DNA of 64,000 nt. Origin: Escherichia ruysiae. GTDB taxonomy: Bacteria > Pseudomonadota > Gammaproteobacteria > Enterobacterales > Enterobacteriaceae. Below, one piece after another: positions 40,727 through 52,059 of the stretch. Position numbers and translations under genes: made by a program. The stretch is from positions 4,340,001-4,404,000 of the forward strand of contig NZ_JAVIWS010000001.1 in assembly GCF_031323975.1 (NCBI RefSeq), written 5' to 3'. The first letter of the stretch is position 1. Each line of letters begins with the position of its first letter. The notes below the pieces were generated by a model that was given only the letters and a program-made list of their open reading frames with translations, searched no databases and was not told the DNA's origin.

Positions 40727-41140
40727 ATGAAAGAGACCGATATTGCAGCCATTTTAACGTCCACTCATACCATTGCGCTGGTAGGGGCAAGTGATAAACC
40801 CGACCGTCCAAGTTATCGCGTGATGAAATACTTGCTTGATCAGGGCTATCACGTTATTCCGGTCTCACCTAAAGTCGCCGGTAAAACGCTGCTGGGTCAG
40901 CAGGGCTACGGCACGCTGGCAGAGGTTCCGGAAAAAGTCGATATGGTCGATGTTTTCCGTAATTCGGAAGCCGCGTGGGGCGTGGCGCAGGAAGCTATCG
41001 CCATTGGTGCGAAAACCTTATGGATGCAGCTAGGGGTGATTAATGAGCAAGCGGCTGTACTGGCACGTGATGCCGGGTTACAGGTAGTCATGGATCGCTG
41101 CCCGGCAATTGAGATCCCTCGCCTGGGGCTGGCTAAATAA
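40727..41140 (+). CDS. yccU: CoA-binding-fold protein YccU
   Basis: A 137-residue cytoplasmic protein with a CoA-binding Rossmann-type fold: [34 protein letters not shown] carries the nucleotide-binding GAS motif, and MDRCPAIE is typical of the family. Function is unknown. The start at 40727 (second of two adjacent ATG codons, after a CTGGAGGAA ribosome site) gives the K-12 length; longer in-frame starts back to 40646 have no support. It is convergent with hspQ. Confidence 0.92.
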   Translation: MKETDIAAILTSTHTIALVGASDKPDRPSYRVMKYLLDQGYHVIPVSPKVAGKTLLGQQGYGTLAEVPEKVDMVDVFRNSEAAWGVAQEAIAIGAKTLWMQLGVINEQAAVLARDAGLQVVMDRCPAIEIPRLGLAK

Positions 41141-41141
41141 A

Positions 41142-41175
41142 AAATACCCGGAAGGTTTTTGCCTTCCGGGTATTT
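41142..41175. terminator. Bidirectional terminator between yccU and hspQ
   Basis: AAATACCCGGAAGG and CCTTCCGGGTATTT form a 14-bp stem with a short T-rich loop between convergent yccU and hspQ. Confidence 0.88.
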
Positions 41176-41184
41176 GTATGAGGG

Positions 41185-41559
<375 letters not shown>

Positions 41560-42750
41560 TTACATGACGCGACAGGCAAACCCTTTCAGATATAGCCCTT
41601 CCGGGTAGGTAGCGATCACCGGATGATCGGCTGCCTGACGGAACTGCTCTATAAATTGTATATCACGACCGGCATCAATTGCGGCATCCGCGATGATTTT
41701 CTGAAATAAATCGCTGGTCATCAGACCTGAACAGGAGAACGTCAGGAGAACACCGCCCTCATTCAGCAACTGAATCGCCAGCATGTTGATGTCTTTATAG
41801 CCCCGGCAGGCGCCCATCAACTGGCTTTTGTTCTCAACAAACTTCGGCGGATCCATCACGATAACGTCAAATTTCTCCCCGCGATCGCGATAAGTTCGCA
41901 GCAATTTAAAGACGTCATCACGCACGAACTCTGCCTTGCTCAGATCCAGTTTGTTCAGCTCAACGTTCTGCCGTGCAATGTCCAGTGCTTCCTGGGAGGT
42001 ATCAACGCTAACAACGTTGCTGCAACCGCCCATTAATGCCGATACCGCGAAACCACCGGTATAGGAGAAACAGTTCAGTACGCGTTTATTTTCAACGTAG
42101 CGGCGGGTTGCCAGGCGGCTGTCACGCTGATCCAGGTAGTAGCCCGTTTTGTGCCCGTGCTGAATGTCCACCAGCAGCTTCATACCGTGTTCTTCTATCG
42201 GCAGCAGGGCAGGAGGCAACTCGCCGGTGACGGGGCCCTGGGTCAGCTCCATCCCTTCTTTTTTACGTACCGCGACGTCGCTGCGATCGTAAATCGCACA
42301 TTCCGGGTATAGCGTTTGCAGGGCGCTGATCAATGCCGCCCGCTGATATTCTGCGCCAGCACTCAGCAGTTGCAGCACCAGAAAATTACCGAAACGATCG
42401 ATAGTTATACCCGGCAGGCCATCAGACTCACCGGCAATTAAACGATAGCTATCGAGGCCATCTTTTTGCGCCAGCCAGTCGCGCCACTTTTGCGCCTGTT
42501 GTAAGCGTCGGGTGAAAAAGGCAATGTCGATGGATTCCGAAGGATCGAAAGTCCAGACGCGAGCGCGGATTTGCGAAGCCGGCGAATAAGCGCCGCGTGC
42601 TAACCATTTTCCCTGATGATCAACAATATCGATGGTTTCACCGAGGCTGGCTTTACCTTCCATGCGGGCAACGGCCCCGGAAAAGACCCACGGATGGCGA
42701 CGAAGTAATGATTTTTCGCGCCCTTTGGCTAACACTAAACGTACACTCAT
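41560..42750 (-). CDS. rlmI: 23S rRNA m5C1962 methyltransferase RlmI
   Basis: A 396-residue SAM-dependent enzyme that methylates C1962 of 23S rRNA. An N-terminal PUA domain (about 1-75, [21 protein letters not shown]) is followed by an EEHEE-type linker domain and a Rossmann methyltransferase domain with the SAM motif [18 protein letters not shown] and catalytic segment VMDPPKF; the Cys in LTFSCSG is the likely catalytic residue. Same length as K-12. It is divergent from acyP. Confidence 0.96.
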   Translation of the reverse strand: MSVRLVLAKGREKSLLRRHPWVFSGAVARMEGKASLGETIDIVDHQGKWLARGAYSPASQIRARVWTFDPSESIDIAFFTRRLQQAQKWRDWLAQKDGLDSYRLIAGESDGLPGITIDRFGNFLVLQLLSAGAEYQRAALISALQTLYPECAIYDRSDVAVRKKEGMELTQGPVTGELPPALLPIEEHGMKLLVDIQHGHKTGYYLDQRDSRLATRRYVENKRVLNCFSYTGGFAVSALMGGCSNVVSVDTSQEALDIARQNVELNKLDLSKAEFVRDDVFKLLRTYRDRGEKFDVIVMDPPKFVENKSQLMGACRGYKDINMLAIQLLNEGGVLLTFSCSGLMTSDLFQKIIADAAIDAGRDIQFIEQFRQAADHPVIATYPEGLYLKGFACRVM

Positions 42751-42843
42751 AATTTACTATTCTGTCGATGCAAAGAAATGGGCGCCATTGTCCGGAGTTT
42801 TCCATGGATTTGCAACGCAGCTATAAGAATAAGGAGAGCGGTG

Positions 42844-43122
42844 ATGTCGAAAGTATGCATAATTGCCTGGGTTTTCGGGCGAGTTCAGGGGGTAGGCTTT
42901 CGCTATACCACGCAGTACGAAGCGAAAAAACTGGGATTAACCGGGTACGCCAAAAATCTTGACGATGGCAGCGTGGAAGTGGTTGCCTGCGGTGAAGAAG
43001 GGCAGGTGGAAAAATTAATGCAGTGGTTAAAGAGTGGCGGCCCGCGTTCTGCGCGTGTGGAACGGGTGCTCAGCGAGCCGCATCATCCCTCGGGGGAATT
43101 AACCGATTTTCGTATCCGTTAA
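42844..43122 (+). CDS. yccX: Acylphosphatase YccX
   Basis: A 92-residue enzyme hydrolysing acyl phosphates. The family signature [23 protein letters not shown] holds the catalytic Arg (in GFRYTT), and the second motif [17 protein letters not shown] holds the catalytic Asn. The start ATG at 42844 has an AAGGAGAG ribosome site; an in-frame ATG at 42778 would add 22 residues lacking similarity. Its stop overlaps that of tusE by four bases (convergent). Confidence 0.96.
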   Translation: MSKVCIIAWVFGRVQGVGFRYTTQYEAKKLGLTGYAKNLDDGSVEVVACGEEGQVEKLMQWLKSGGPRSARVERVLSEPHHPSGELTDFRIR

Positions 43123-43448
43123 ATACATTTTACCGGTTTTGGCAGGCCAGCAATTTTGGTGGCTTGCTTAGCCGGACCTTTCGGAAACAGTCGGTATAAA
43201 TATCGGCTGTTACCTTTTTCTTCGCCAAATTTATTCGCCATCGCTTTTACCAGCATACGAATCGCCGGAGAGGTATTAAACTCCAGGTAGAAGTCACGCA
43301 CAAAACGTACCACTTCCCAGTGTTCTGGCGACAGCGTAATTCCTTCGTTCTCTGCAATCACCACCGCCAGCGGTTCACTCCACTGGCTGCTTTCTTTGAG
43401 ATAGCCTTCGGTATCCGTTTCTATCTCTTTACCTTCGAAGATCAGCAT
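43119..43448 (-). CDS. tusE: Sulfur relay protein TusE (DsrC family)
   Basis: A 109-residue sulfur carrier that takes persulfide from TusBCD and passes it to MnmA for 2-thiouridine at tRNA wobble U34. The conserved penultimate Cys108 (KPVKCI) is the sulfur-bearing residue. Same length as K-12. It lies 91 bases downstream of yccA, which has its own terminator. Confidence 0.96.
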   Translation of the reverse strand: MLIFEGKEIETDTEGYLKESSQWSEPLAVVIAENEGITLSPEHWEVVRFVRDFYLEFNTSPAIRMLVKAMANKFGEEKGNSRYLYRLFPKGPAKQATKIAGLPKPVKCI

Positions 43449-43487
43449 AATTTTTTACTACCTTAATCAGACTGGCGGCAGTGTAAC

Positions 43488-43516
43488 AAAAAACAAAGCC
43501 CCGCATAAAGCGAGGC
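43488..43516 (-). terminator. Terminator of yccA
   Basis: On the minus strand AGCCTCGC pairs (one mismatch) with GCGGGGCT around a TTTAT loop, followed by TTGTTTTTTG, 24 bases after the yccA stop. Confidence 0.85.
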
Positions 43517-43539
43517 TATGAAAGTGTTAGCGGGTGAGA

Positions 43540-44199
43540 TTAATCGCGGCTGGCGAAGCCCAGAATGCTCAGCAGGCTGACGAAGATGTTGTACAGCGAC
43601 ACATACAGGCTAACCGTGGCACGAATGTAGTTCGTTTCACCGCCATGAATGATGTTGCTGGTTTCAAACAGAATTGCGCCAGAGGAGATCAGAATGAATA
43701 CCGCACTGATTGCCAGATGCAGGGCAGGCAGTTGCAGGAAGATATTCGCTACCATTCCAATCAATACCACCACAATACCTGCCATCAGCATACCGCCGAG
43801 GAACGACATATCTTTGCGGGTAGTCAGCACATACGCAGAGCAGCAGAAGAACACTAATGCTGTGCCGCCCAGCGCCATAGCGATTACTTCGCCCATTCCG
43901 GCAGACAGGTAAGTGTTCAGAATTGGTCCGAGGATATAACCCAGAAAACCGGTAAAGGCGAACGCGGAGATAATCCCGGTCGGCTTATTCGCCGTTTTAT
44001 AGGTCAGGAACATCAAACCATACATACCTACCAGCGTCAGAATCAGACCCGGAGATGGTAGCATCAGAACCGTACTGGCAGTCGCGGTAATCGCAGAAAA
44101 GGCCAGCGTCAGGCTCAGCAAGAAATAGGTATTACGCAGCACCTTATGGGTGCTAAGTAGCGATGTACGGTCATGTGAAGAACTAACTATACGATCCAT
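43540..44199 (-). CDS. yccA: FtsH modulator YccA (BI-1 family)
   Basis: A 219-residue inner-membrane protein of the Bax-inhibitor-1/UPF0005 family with about seven hydrophobic helices. In E. coli it is both a substrate and an inhibitor of FtsH and protects SecY from degradation when translocons jam. The acidic C-terminal BI-1 motif region ([14 protein letters not shown]) is present. A CpxR-type box lies ~70 bases upstream, consistent with its known Cpx regulation. Confidence 0.96.
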   Translation of the reverse strand: MDRIVSSSHDRTSLLSTHKVLRNTYFLLSLTLAFSAITATASTVLMLPSPGLILTLVGMYGLMFLTYKTANKPTGIISAFAFTGFLGYILGPILNTYLSAGMGEVIAMALGGTALVFFCCSAYVLTTRKDMSFLGGMLMAGIVVVLIGMVANIFLQLPALHLAISAVFILISSGAILFETSNIIHGGETNYIRATVSLYVSLYNIFVSLLSILGFASRD

Positions 44200-44269
44200 G
44201 GAGTCACTCTCTATGACAGGTGTAATTAATAAAGCAGCATAATGATATTGCCGAAAGCTACCCAGAGGT

Positions 44270-44284
44270 TTTACCCATCTTTAC
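44270..44284 (-). promoter_or_regulatory. CpxR box upstream of yccA
   Basis: Read on the minus strand, GTAAAGATGGGTAAA fits the CpxR consensus GTAAA-N5-GTAAA exactly. yccA is a known Cpx regulon member in E. coli. Confidence 0.8.
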
Positions 44285-44366
44285 GCATTTGATCTGGAAC
44301 AGGTTTAGCAAAGACAGATTAAGTCATTGGGATGGCATAACGGCATGGCGATTTTGACAGGTAAAA

Positions 44367-44398
44367 GAAAAAGGGGTTAGCATTTAGCTAACCCCTTA
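44367..44398 (-). terminator. Terminator of serT
   Basis: AAGGGGTTAG and GCTAACCCCTT form a stem with a CATTTA loop. Minus-strand reading gives a T-run right after the stem. It lies just beyond the tRNA 3' end. Confidence 0.88.
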
Positions 44399-44405
44399 TC
44401 TTATT

Positions 44406-44493
44406 TGGCGGAAGCGCAGAGATTCGAACTCTGGAACCCTTTCGGGTCGCCGGTTTTCAAGACCGGTGCCTTCAACCGCTCGGCCACACTTCC
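44406..44493 (-). tRNA. serT: tRNA-Ser (anticodon UGA)
   Basis: An 88-nt class II tRNA read on the minus strand from GGAAGTGTGGCCGAG to the encoded CCA end (plus 44406). The acceptor stem GGAAGTG pairs with CGCTTCC (one G-U); the anticodon stem-loop CCGGTCTTGAAAACCGG exposes UGA; a long variable arm and the TTCGAATC T-loop follow. In this chromosomal position it corresponds to serT, the only reader of UCA codons in E. coli. No integrase or att-like duplication is seen next to it. Confidence 0.97.
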
Positions 44494-44898
44494 GGAATGA
44501 CGCGAACTATAAACATCCCGATGCGTCGTGTAAACCCCCAATGTGTTTGTTTGCCTGAAAAACAGACAAAATCGTGTTGATTGCGTGAAATAACAGCAAT
44601 TTGCGCATTCTATCGCCATAAAAATCGCTTCATAACCTTCCTGCGGCAAACCTTAAGGAAAATAAGGTTCATTTTTATCGCTAAAAGATAAATCCACACA
44701 CTCTGTGTTGTTTTGTGCAAAAGTTTCACTACGCTTTATTAACAATACTTTCTGGCGACGTGCGCCAGTGCAGAAGGATGAGCTTTCGTTTTCTGTCTCT
44801 CTCGTGAAGCGATGGTTTGCCTTGCTCCAGGGACGTCGCTTGCCGACCAAAAGCGCCCGGCACTCCAGTCGGTGTCGCAAGGAGAAGAGACGTGCTAT
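44494..44898 (+). promoter_or_regulatory. Intergenic region upstream of the hya operon
   Basis: A 405-base gap between divergent serT and hyaA with no convincing reading frame of its own. It must contain the serT promoter (left end) and the hya promoter. In E. coli hya is controlled by ArcA, AppY, IscR and NarL/P. AAATCCACACACTCTGTGTT near 44690 resembles an IscR type 2 site, though I cannot score it. The hyaA ribosome site AAGGAG lies about 15 bases from the ATG, rather far. Confidence 0.5.
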
Positions 44899-46017
44899 AT
44901 GAATAACGAGGAAACCTTTTACCAGGCTATGCGACGTCAGGGGGTTACCCGGCGAAGTTTTCTTAAATATTGCAGTCTGGCTGCCACGTCGCTGGGATTA
45001 GGCGCGGGGATGGCACCAAAGATTGCCTGGGCGCTGGAGAATAAACCGCGCATTCCAGTGGTGTGGATCCACGGTCTTGAATGCACCTGCTGTACCGAAT
45101 CTTTTATCCGTTCTGCTCATCCGCTGGCGAAGGATGTCATTCTTTCCCTTATTTCTCTCGACTACGACGATACTCTGATGGCTGCCGCAGGCACTCAGGC
45201 AGAGGAAGTCTTTGAAGACATCATCACGCAATACAACGGCAAATATATCCTCGCAGTAGAAGGTAACCCGCCGCTGGGCGAGCAGGGGATGTTCTGTATC
45301 AGTAGCGGTCGACCGTTTATTGAGAAACTCAAACGTGCAGCTGCCGGAGCCAGTGCAATTATTGCCTGGGGCACCTGTGCGTCCTGGGGCTGTGTGCAAG
45401 CCGCCCGACCCAATCCGACGCAGGCCACCCCCATCGACAAAGTCATCACCGACAAACCGATCATTAAAGTGCCCGGCTGCCCGCCGATCCCGGATGTGAT
45501 GAGCGCCATCATTACTTACATGGTGACATTCGATCGTCTGCCGGATGTCGACAGAATGGGGCGTCCGCTGATGTTCTACGGTCAGCGAATCCACGATAAA
45601 TGCTATCGCCGCGCTCACTTTGATGCCGGAGAGTTCGTCCAGAGTTGGGATGATGACGCCGCGCGTAAAGGTTACTGCCTGTACAAAATGGGCTGCAAAG
45701 GGCCTACCACCTATAACGCCTGTTCCTCCACACGCTGGAATGATGGCGTTTCTTTCCCAATCCAGTCTGGTCATGGCTGCCTGGGCTGTTCTGAAAATGG
45801 TTTCTGGGATCGCGGTTCGTTCTATAGCCGCGTGGTCGATATTCCGCAGATGGGAACGCACTCTACCGCCGATACCGTGGGCTTAACCGCGCTTGGTGTC
45901 GTGGCTGCGGCTGTTGGCGTACATGCAGTCGCCAGCGCCGTTGACCAGCGCAGACGTCATAACCAGCAACTTGCAGAAGCCGAACAACAGCCGGGCAACG
46001 AGGATAAACAGGCATGA
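44899..46017 (+). CDS. hyaA: Hydrogenase-1 small subunit HyaA
   Basis: A 372-residue precursor of the Fe-S subunit of the oxygen-tolerant NiFe hydrogenase 1. The Tat signal RRSFLKYCS (about residues 18-26) ends before LENKPRIP. In mature numbering the proximal-cluster cysteines Cys17, Cys19 and Cys20 are visible in LECTCC; the extra Cys19 is the hallmark of the 4Fe-3S oxygen-tolerant type. Distal cluster cysteines and a C-terminal membrane anchor ([22 protein letters not shown]) follow. First gene of hyaABCDEF; it overlaps hyaB by ATGA. The start at 44899 matches K-12; an earlier ATG at 44812 is not supported. Confidence 0.98.
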   Translation: MNNEETFYQAMRRQGVTRRSFLKYCSLAATSLGLGAGMAPKIAWALENKPRIPVVWIHGLECTCCTESFIRSAHPLAKDVILSLISLDYDDTLMAAAGTQAEEVFEDIITQYNGKYILAVEGNPPLGEQGMFCISSGRPFIEKLKRAAAGASAIIAWGTCASWGCVQAARPNPTQATPIDKVITDKPIIKVPGCPPIPDVMSAIITYMVTFDRLPDVDRMGRPLMFYGQRIHDKCYRRAHFDAGEFVQSWDDDAARKGYCLYKMGCKGPTTYNACSSTRWNDGVSFPIQSGHGCLGCSENGFWDRGSFYSRVVDIPQMGTHSTADTVGLTALGVVAAAVGVHAVASAVDQRRRHNQQLAEAEQQPGNEDKQA

Positions 46018-47807
46018 GCACTCAGTACGAAACTCAGGGATACACCATCAACAATGCCGGACGCCGCCTGGTGGTCGACCCGATTACGCGCATCGAAGGT
46101 CATATGCGCTGCGAAGTGAATATTAACGATCAGAATGTGATCACCAATGCTGTTTCCTGCGGCACTATGTTTCGCGGGCTGGAGATCATCCTGCAAGGCC
46201 GCGATCCGCGTGATGCGTGGGCGTTCGTTGAGCGTATCTGCGGCGTCTGCACTGGCGTACACGCTCTGGCTTCGGTCTATGCAATTGAGGATGCCATCGG
46301 CATTAAAGTGCCGGACAACGCCAATATCATCCGTAATATTATGCTGGCGACGCTCTGGTGCCACGACCATCTGGTGCACTTCTATCAGCTCGCCGGGATG
46401 GACTGGATAGATGTGTTAGATGCGCTGAAAGCCGACCCACGGAAAACGTCAGAACTGGCGCAAAGCCTCTCCTCGTGGCCGAAATCATCCCCTGGCTATT
46501 TCTTCGACGTACAAAACCGCCTGAAGAAATTTGTTGAAGGCGGGCAGTTGGGGATCTTCCGCAATGGCTACTGGGGGCACCCGCAGTACAAACTGCCGCC
46601 GGAAGCCAACCTGATGGGCTTTGCCCACTATCTCGAAGCCCTCGATTTCCAGCGGGAGATCGTCAAAATTCACGCCGTTTTTGGTGGTAAAAACCCGCAT
46701 CCGAACTGGATTGTCGGCGGGATGCCGTGCGCCATTAACATTGACGAAAGCGGCGCGGTCGGGGCGGTCAATATGGAACGCCTGAACCTGGTTCAGTCGA
46801 TCATTACCCGCACGGCGGACTTCATTAACAACGTGATGATCCCCGACGCCTTAGCCATCGGTCAGTTCAACAAACCGTGGAGTGAAATCGGCACTGGTCT
46901 TTCTGATAAATGCGTCCTTAGCTACGGCGCATTCCCGGATATTGCCAACGACTTTGGCGAGAAAAGTCTGCTGATGCCTGGTGGTGCGGTAATCAATGGC
47001 GACTTCAACAATGTGCTGCCAGTGGATTTGGTTGATCCGCAGCAGGTGCAGGAGTTTGTCGATCACGCCTGGTATCGGTATCCCAACGATCAGGTTGGGC
47101 GTCATCCATTCGATGGTATTACCGACCCGTGGTACAACCCTGGCGATGTCAAAGGCAGCGACACCAACATTCAGCAGCTGAATGAACAGGAACGTTACTC
47201 GTGGATCAAAGCGCCACGCTGGCGCGGTCATGCGATGGAAGTGGGGCCGCTGGCGCGCACGTTAATCGCCTACCACAAAGGCGATGCTGCGACCGTTGAG
47301 TCGGTCGATCGCATGATGTCGGCGCTGAACCTGCCGCTTTCTGGCATCCAGTCAACGTTAGGCCGCATTCTGTGCCGCGCGCACGAAGCGCAGTGGGCCG
47401 CAGGTAAGTTGCAGTACTTCTTCGACAAGCTGATGACCAACCTGAAAAACGGCAATCTCGCCACTGCCTCCACTGAAAAATGGGAGCCTGCGACCTGGCC
47501 GAAAGAGTGCCGTGGCGTCGGCTTTACCGAAGCGCCGCGCGGGGCGTTAGGTCACTGGGCCGCCATTCGCGATGGCAAGATTGATCTCTACCAGTGCGTG
47601 GTGCCGACCACCTGGAACGCCAGCCCGCGCGATCCCAAAGGGCAGATTGGCGCATATGAAGCGGCGCTGATGAACACCAAAATGGCGATCCCCGAGCAAC
47701 CGCTGGAGATCCTGCGTACTCTGCACAGCTTTGACCCGTGCCTCGCCTGTTCAACACACGTGCTGGGCGACGACGGTAGCGAGCTTATCTCCGTGCAGGT
47801 GCGTTAA
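46014..47807 (+). CDS. hyaB: Hydrogenase-1 large subunit HyaB
   Basis: A 597-residue precursor of the NiFe catalytic subunit, exported with HyaA. The metal-binding motifs RICGVC (about residues 74-79) and DPCLACSTH near the C-terminus supply the four Cys ligands of the NiFe centre. The last 15 residues after that His ([15 protein letters not shown]) are the peptide removed by HyaD after nickel insertion. It catalyses H2 oxidation, passing electrons through HyaA to HyaC and the quinone pool. Confidence 0.98.
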   Translation: MSTQYETQGYTINNAGRRLVVDPITRIEGHMRCEVNINDQNVITNAVSCGTMFRGLEIILQGRDPRDAWAFVERICGVCTGVHALASVYAIEDAIGIKVPDNANIIRNIMLATLWCHDHLVHFYQLAGMDWIDVLDALKADPRKTSELAQSLSSWPKSSPGYFFDVQNRLKKFVEGGQLGIFRNGYWGHPQYKLPPEANLMGFAHYLEALDFQREIVKIHAVFGGKNPHPNWIVGGMPCAINIDESGAVGAVNMERLNLVQSIITRTADFINNVMIPDALAIGQFNKPWSEIGTGLSDKCVLSYGAFPDIANDFGEKSLLMPGGAVINGDFNNVLPVDLVDPQQVQEFVDHAWYRYPNDQVGRHPFDGITDPWYNPGDVKGSDTNIQQLNEQERYSWIKAPRWRGHAMEVGPLARTLIAYHKGDAATVESVDRMMSALNLPLSGIQSTLGRILCRAHEAQWAAGKLQYFFDKLMTNLKNGNLATASTEKWEPATWPKECRGVGFTEAPRGALGHWAAIRDGKIDLYQCVVPTTWNASPRDPKGQIGAYEAALMNTKMAIPEQPLEILRTLHSFDPCLACSTHVLGDDGSELISVQVR

Positions 47808-47825
47808 CAGCGAAGGAGAATCATC

Positions 47826-48536
47826 ATGCAAGAGAAAAGCGACAACGTTGTCAGCCACTATGTCTTTGAAGCGCCAGTCCGTATCTGGCACTGGCTGACG
47901 GTGTTATGCATGGCGGTGTTGATGGTCACCGGTTACTTTATCGGTAAGCCGCTGCCTTCGGTCAGCGGCGAGGCGACGTATCTGTTCTATATGGGCTACA
48001 TCAGGTTAATTCACTTCAGCGCCGGAATGATTTTTACCGTGATATTGCTGATGCGGATTTACTGGGCGTTCGTGGGTAATCGCTATTCACGCGAGCTTTT
48101 CATTGTGCCGGTATGGCGTAAAAGCTGGTGGCTGGGCGTGTGGTATGAAATCCGCTGGTATCTGTTTCTGGCAAAACGCCCGAGTGCCGACATCGGTCAT
48201 AACCCCATCGCCCAGGCGGCGATGTTCGGCTATTTCCTGATGTCGGTCTTTATGATCGTCACCGGTTTTGCGCTGTTCAGCGAACACAGCCAGTATGCCA
48301 TTTTCGCGCCGTTCCGTTATGTAGTGGAGTTTTTCTACTGGACGGGCGGCAACTCGCTGGACATTCACAGCTGGCATCGGCTGGGGATGTGGCTAATTGG
48401 TGCGTTTGTGATCGGTCATGTCTATATGGCGCTGCGTGAAGACATCATGTCTGATGACACGGTGATCTCCACGATGGTGAACGGTTACCGCAGCCACAAG
48501 TTTTTTAAAGTCAAAAGCAACAAGGAGCGTTCATGA
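47826..48536 (+). CDS. hyaC: Hydrogenase-1 cytochrome b subunit HyaC
   Basis: A 236-residue integral membrane di-heme cytochrome b with four hydrophobic helices; it anchors HyaAB and passes electrons to menaquinone/ubiquinone. Candidate heme ligands are the His residues in [24 protein letters not shown] and IGHVYMA. One residue longer than K-12 near the C-terminus ([14 protein letters not shown]). An AAGGAGAATC ribosome site precedes it; it overlaps hyaD by ATGA. Confidence 0.96.
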   Translation: MQEKSDNVVSHYVFEAPVRIWHWLTVLCMAVLMVTGYFIGKPLPSVSGEATYLFYMGYIRLIHFSAGMIFTVILLMRIYWAFVGNRYSRELFIVPVWRKSWWLGVWYEIRWYLFLAKRPSADIGHNPIAQAAMFGYFLMSVFMIVTGFALFSEHSQYAIFAPFRYVVEFFYWTGGNSLDIHSWHRLGMWLIGAFVIGHVYMALREDIMSDDTVISTMVNGYRSHKFFKVKSNKERS

Positions 48537-49120
48537 GCGAGCAGCGCGTGGTGGTGATGGGGCTGGGCAACCTGCTATGGGCCGATGAAGGTTTCGGTGT
48601 GCGGGTGGCGGAACGGCTATATGCACATTATCACTGGCCCGAAAACGTGGAGATTGTCGATGGCGGCACTCAGGGGCTGAATTTGTTGGGCTACGTTGAA
48701 AGCGCTAGTCACTTGTTGATCCTCGATGCCATTGATTATGGGCTGGAGCCAGGAACGCTACGGACATATGCCGGAGAGCGCATTCCGGCATACCTTAGCG
48801 CAAAGAAAATGAGTCTGCACCAGAACAGTTTCTCCGAAGTGCTGGCGCTGGCGGATATTCGTGGACATTTGCCTGAGCAAATCGCCCTGGTCGGGCTGCA
48901 ACCGGCAATGCTCGACGACTACGGTGGCAGCCTGAGCGAACTGGCACGTGAACAACTGCCAGCAGCAGAACAGTTGGCGCTGGCGCAACTGGCAGAGTGG
49001 GGAATCGTGCCGCATCTGGCAGAGGAATCACGCTGTCTCAACTATGACTGTCTGTCGATGGAAAATTATGAAGGCGTTCGCTTACGCCAGTACCGGATGA
49101 GACTGGAGGAGCAGGGATGA
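48533..49120 (+). CDS. hyaD: HyaB maturation endopeptidase HyaD
   Basis: A 195-residue hydrogenase maturation protease (HybD/HyaD family) that removes the C-terminal peptide of HyaB once nickel is in place. The family motif [18 protein letters not shown] includes the nickel-contacting Glu; the Asp in VDGGTQG and the His in SLHQNSF complete the site. Cytoplasmic. It overlaps hyaC and hyaE by four bases each. Confidence 0.96.
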   Translation: MSEQRVVVMGLGNLLWADEGFGVRVAERLYAHYHWPENVEIVDGGTQGLNLLGYVESASHLLILDAIDYGLEPGTLRTYAGERIPAYLSAKKMSLHQNSFSEVLALADIRGHLPEQIALVGLQPAMLDDYGGSLSELAREQLPAAEQLALAQLAEWGIVPHLAEESRCLNYDCLSMENYEGVRLRQYRMRLEEQG

Positions 49121-49515
49121 TCAATGACTCTCCTTTTAATGCGTTGTGGCAGCGTATGCTGGCGCGCGGCTGGACACCTGTCACAGAATCCAGCCTTGAT
49201 GACTGGTTATCGCAGGCACCAGACGGCGTAGTGCTGTTAAGCAGCGATCCGAAACGCACGCCGGAGGTCGGTGATAATCCGATAATAATTGGCGAATTAT
49301 TGCGCGAATTTCCAGACTATGCGTGGCAGGTGGCGGTAGCCGATCTTGCGCAGAGCGAGGCTATCGGCGATCGCTTTGGTGTTTTTCGCTTTCCTGCCAC
49401 ACTGGTGTTTACCGGCGGAAACTATCGCGGCGTGCTGAATGGTATTCACCCGTGGGCAGAGCTGATAAACCTGATGCGTGGGCTTGTCGAACCGCAACAG
49501 GAGCGTGCCTCATGA
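49117..49515 (+). CDS. hyaE: Hydrogenase-1 chaperone HyaE
   Basis: A 132-residue thioredoxin-fold protein without a CxxC motif that binds the HyaA Tat signal and acts as a proofreading chaperone before export. The central [27 protein letters not shown] and the following [12 protein letters not shown] show the thioredoxin-like pattern with the cis-Pro. It overlaps hyaD and hyaF by ATGA. Confidence 0.94.
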   Translation: MINDSPFNALWQRMLARGWTPVTESSLDDWLSQAPDGVVLLSSDPKRTPEVGDNPIIIGELLREFPDYAWQVAVADLAQSEAIGDRFGVFRFPATLVFTGGNYRGVLNGIHPWAELINLMRGLVEPQQERAS

Positions 49516-50369
49516 GTGACACTTTTTTCCATTTACTGGGGCCAGGAACGCAACCTGATGACGACAGTTTCAGTATGAATCCGCTGCCGATCACCTGCCA
49601 GGTGAATGATGAACCGAGCATGGCGGCACTGGAACAGTGTGCACATAGCCCGCAGGTGATTGTGCTGTTAAACGAACTGCAACAACAGCTAAGCCAACGT
49701 ATCCCCCCTTTGGGCGAGGTACTGGCAGTCGATCTGTTCAATCTCAACGCTTACGATCGCCACTTTATCAATACGCTTCTCGGGGAAGGGGAAGTGTCAG
49801 TTCGCATCCAACACGTTGATGGCAGTGAAAGTGAAATTCAGGAGGCAATTTTTTGCGGATTATGGAGAGTGCGCAGACGTCGCGGCGAACAGTTGCTGGA
49901 GGACAAACTGGAGGTGGGCTGCGCACCGCTGCCGTTGTGGCAGGCGGCAACGCAAAACGTCTTGCCGACAGATTCGCTGTTACCGCCACCCATCGATGGC
50001 CTGATGAACGGACTGCCGCTGGCTCATGAATTGCTGGCGCATGTGCGTAACCCTGACACGCAGCCGCACAGTATTAACCTGACGCAATTGCCCATCAGCG
50101 AGGCTGACCGACTTTTTCTGTCGCGCCTTTGCGGGGAGGGGAATATTCAGATTCGCACCATTGGCTATGGCGAGAGCTATATCAACGCCACCGGGTTACG
50201 CCATGTCTGGCATTTACGTTGCACGGACACCCTAAAAGGTCCGCTGCTTGAGAGTTATGAAATCTGCCCTATACCGGAAGTTGTGCTGGCAGCGCCGGAA
50301 GATTTGGCTGATTCTGCGCAGCGGTTGGGCGAGGTGTGTCAGTGGCTGGTGGAAAACGAGCAACAGTGA
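49512..50369 (+). CDS. hyaF: Hydrogenase-1 maturation protein HyaF
   Basis: A 285-residue cytoplasmic protein of the HupH/HyaF family, thought to help mature the Fe-S small subunit. No catalytic motif; it is recognised by [15 protein letters not shown] at the start and the repeated [34 protein letters not shown] segment in the second half. It differs from K-12 at more positions than the structural genes. The start at 49512 overlaps hyaE (ATGA). Last gene of the operon; appC starts 134 bases further. Confidence 0.95.
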   Translation: MSDTFFHLLGPGTQPDDDSFSMNPLPITCQVNDEPSMAALEQCAHSPQVIVLLNELQQQLSQRIPPLGEVLAVDLFNLNAYDRHFINTLLGEGEVSVRIQHVDGSESEIQEAIFCGLWRVRRRRGEQLLEDKLEVGCAPLPLWQAATQNVLPTDSLLPPPIDGLMNGLPLAHELLAHVRNPDTQPHSINLTQLPISEADRLFLSRLCGEGNIQIRTIGYGESYINATGLRHVWHLRCTDTLKGPLLESYEICPIPEVVLAAPEDLADSAQRLGEVCQWLVENEQQ

Positions 50370-50503
50370 AAACGGCGGCAAATGTCGCTTTCAGTCTTAT
50401 GAATATCGCAATCAGCGAATACGACCACCTACAAACTGTAAGGATAAAAAGGGAGATCTACTATTAAAGGGTTATTTCCCTCTCTTCGCCTACAGGAGTT
50501 CGC

Positions 50504-52048
50504 ATGTGGGATGTTATTGATTTATCGCGCTGGCAGTTTGCACTGACCGCGCTGTACCACTTTTTATTCGTGCCCCTTACCCTGGGGCTGATTTTTTTGC
50601 TGGCTATCATGGAAACCATTTACGTGGTCACCGGCAAAACAGTCTACCGCGATATGACGCGTTTCTGGGGTAAGCTCTTCGGTATCAACTTCGCTCTCGG
50701 TGTGGCCACCGGCCTGACGATGGAGTTTCAGTTTGGTACTAACTGGTCATTCTATTCCAACTATGTGGGCGACATTTTTGGCGCACCGCTGGCGATGGAA
50801 GCATTAATGGCCTTTTTCCTCGAATCCACCTTTGTCGGTCTGTTCTTCTTCGGCTGGCAACGGCTGAATAAATACCAGCATCTGCTGGTGACCTGGCTGG
50901 TGGCATTCGGTTCCAATATCTCCGCATTGTGGATTTTGAATGCCAACGGGTGGATGCAGTTCCCGACCGGCGCGCATTTCGATATCGACACCCTGCGTAT
51001 GGAGATGACCAGTTTCAGCGATCTGGTTTTTAACCCTGTCAGCCAGGTGAAATTTGTCCATACGGTGATGGCGGGCTATGTGACCGGGGCCATGTTTATT
51101 ATGGCGATCAGCGCCTGGTATTTACTGCGCGGACGGGAGCGTGATGTTGCGCTACGTTCGTTCGCCATCGGTTCGGTCTTTGGCACACTGGCGATAATCG
51201 GCGCGCTGCAACTTGGAGACAGTTCTGCTTATGAAGTCGCACGCGTTCAGCCGGTAAAACTGGCCGCAATGGAAGGGGAGTGGCAAACCGAACCCGCACC
51301 TGCGCCGTTCCATCTCGTTGCCTGGCCGGAACAGGATCAAGAACGTAATGCCTTTGCCATCAAAATTCCCGCACTGTTAGGGATCCTCGCCACTCACTCA
51401 TTAGATAAGCCCGTTCCGGGGCTGAAAAATTTGATGGCTGAAACCTACCCACGATTGCAACGCGGACGTATGGCCTGGCTGCTGATGCAGGAGATCTCGC
51501 AAGGTAACCGGGAGCCGCATGTGTTGCAGGCATTCCGGGAGTTGGAAAGCGACCTTGGTTACGGCATGTTGCTCTCCCGCTATGCGCCGGATATGAATCA
51601 TGTCACACCGGCGCAGTATCAGGCAGCAATGCGTGGCGCTATTCCACAGGTTGCGCCGGTGTTCTGGAGTTTCCGCATCATGGTGGGCTGCGGTTCGCTG
51701 CTGTTACTGGTAATGCTTATTGCGCTCGTTCAGACGCTGCGTGGCAAAATTGACCAGCATCGTTGGGTGCTGAAAATGGCGCTCTGGAGTTTGCCACTGC
51801 CGTGGATTGCCATTGAAGCCGGGTGGTTTATGACCGAGTTTGGTCGTCAGCCGTGGGCGATTCAGGACATCTTACCGACATACTCCGCGCACTCCGCGTT
51901 AACCACGGGACAACTGGCTTTCTCACTGATCATGATCGTAGGGCTTTATACCCTGTTCTTAATCGCCGAAGTCTACCTGATGCAGAAATATGCCCGTCTG
52001 GGGCCGAGCGCGATGCAGAGTGAACAACCGACGCAGCAACAGGGGTAA
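50504..52048 (+). CDS. appC: Cytochrome bd-II oxidase subunit I, AppC
   Basis: A 514-residue inner-membrane subunit of the bd-II quinol oxidase, used under oxygen limitation and stationary phase. It carries about nine membrane helices. The heme b595 ligand His19 ([13 protein letters not shown]) is in place; the heme b558 ligands are expected at His about 186 ([11 protein letters not shown]) and a Met near 390 (SFRIMVGCG). The Q-loop is of the short type. First gene of appCBXA. In E. coli it is controlled by AppY and ArcA together with the upstream hya operon. Confidence 0.97.
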   Translation: MWDVIDLSRWQFALTALYHFLFVPLTLGLIFLLAIMETIYVVTGKTVYRDMTRFWGKLFGINFALGVATGLTMEFQFGTNWSFYSNYVGDIFGAPLAMEALMAFFLESTFVGLFFFGWQRLNKYQHLLVTWLVAFGSNISALWILNANGWMQFPTGAHFDIDTLRMEMTSFSDLVFNPVSQVKFVHTVMAGYVTGAMFIMAISAWYLLRGRERDVALRSFAIGSVFGTLAIIGALQLGDSSAYEVARVQPVKLAAMEGEWQTEPAPAPFHLVAWPEQDQERNAFAIKIPALLGILATHSLDKPVPGLKNLMAETYPRLQRGRMAWLLMQEISQGNREPHVLQAFRELESDLGYGMLLSRYAPDMNHVTPAQYQAAMRGAIPQVAPVFWSFRIMVGCGSLLLLVMLIALVQTLRGKIDQHRWVLKMALWSLPLPWIAIEAGWFMTEFGRQPWAIQDILPTYSAHSALTTGQLAFSLIMIVGLYTLFLIAEVYLMQKYARLGPSAMQSEQPTQQQG

Positions 52049-52059
52049 AGGAGAGAATC

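Noticed and set aside
44406..44493. serT as an integration site for a mobile element
   Set aside because: tRNA-Ser genes often carry islands, but neither side shows an integrase, a repeated 3' tRNA end or atypical base composition; hya and yccA are normal backbone neighbours.
44494..44898. Possible small gene upstream of hyaA in the same frame (ATG at 44812)
   Set aside because: The extension only adds residues ahead of the Tat signal and lacks support; K-12 HyaA begins at MNNEETF.
44998..45861. A 287-codon minus-strand frame opposite hyaA
   Set aside because: Shadow frame: hyaA has all cofactor ligands and the Tat signal; the antisense product has no recognisable domain.
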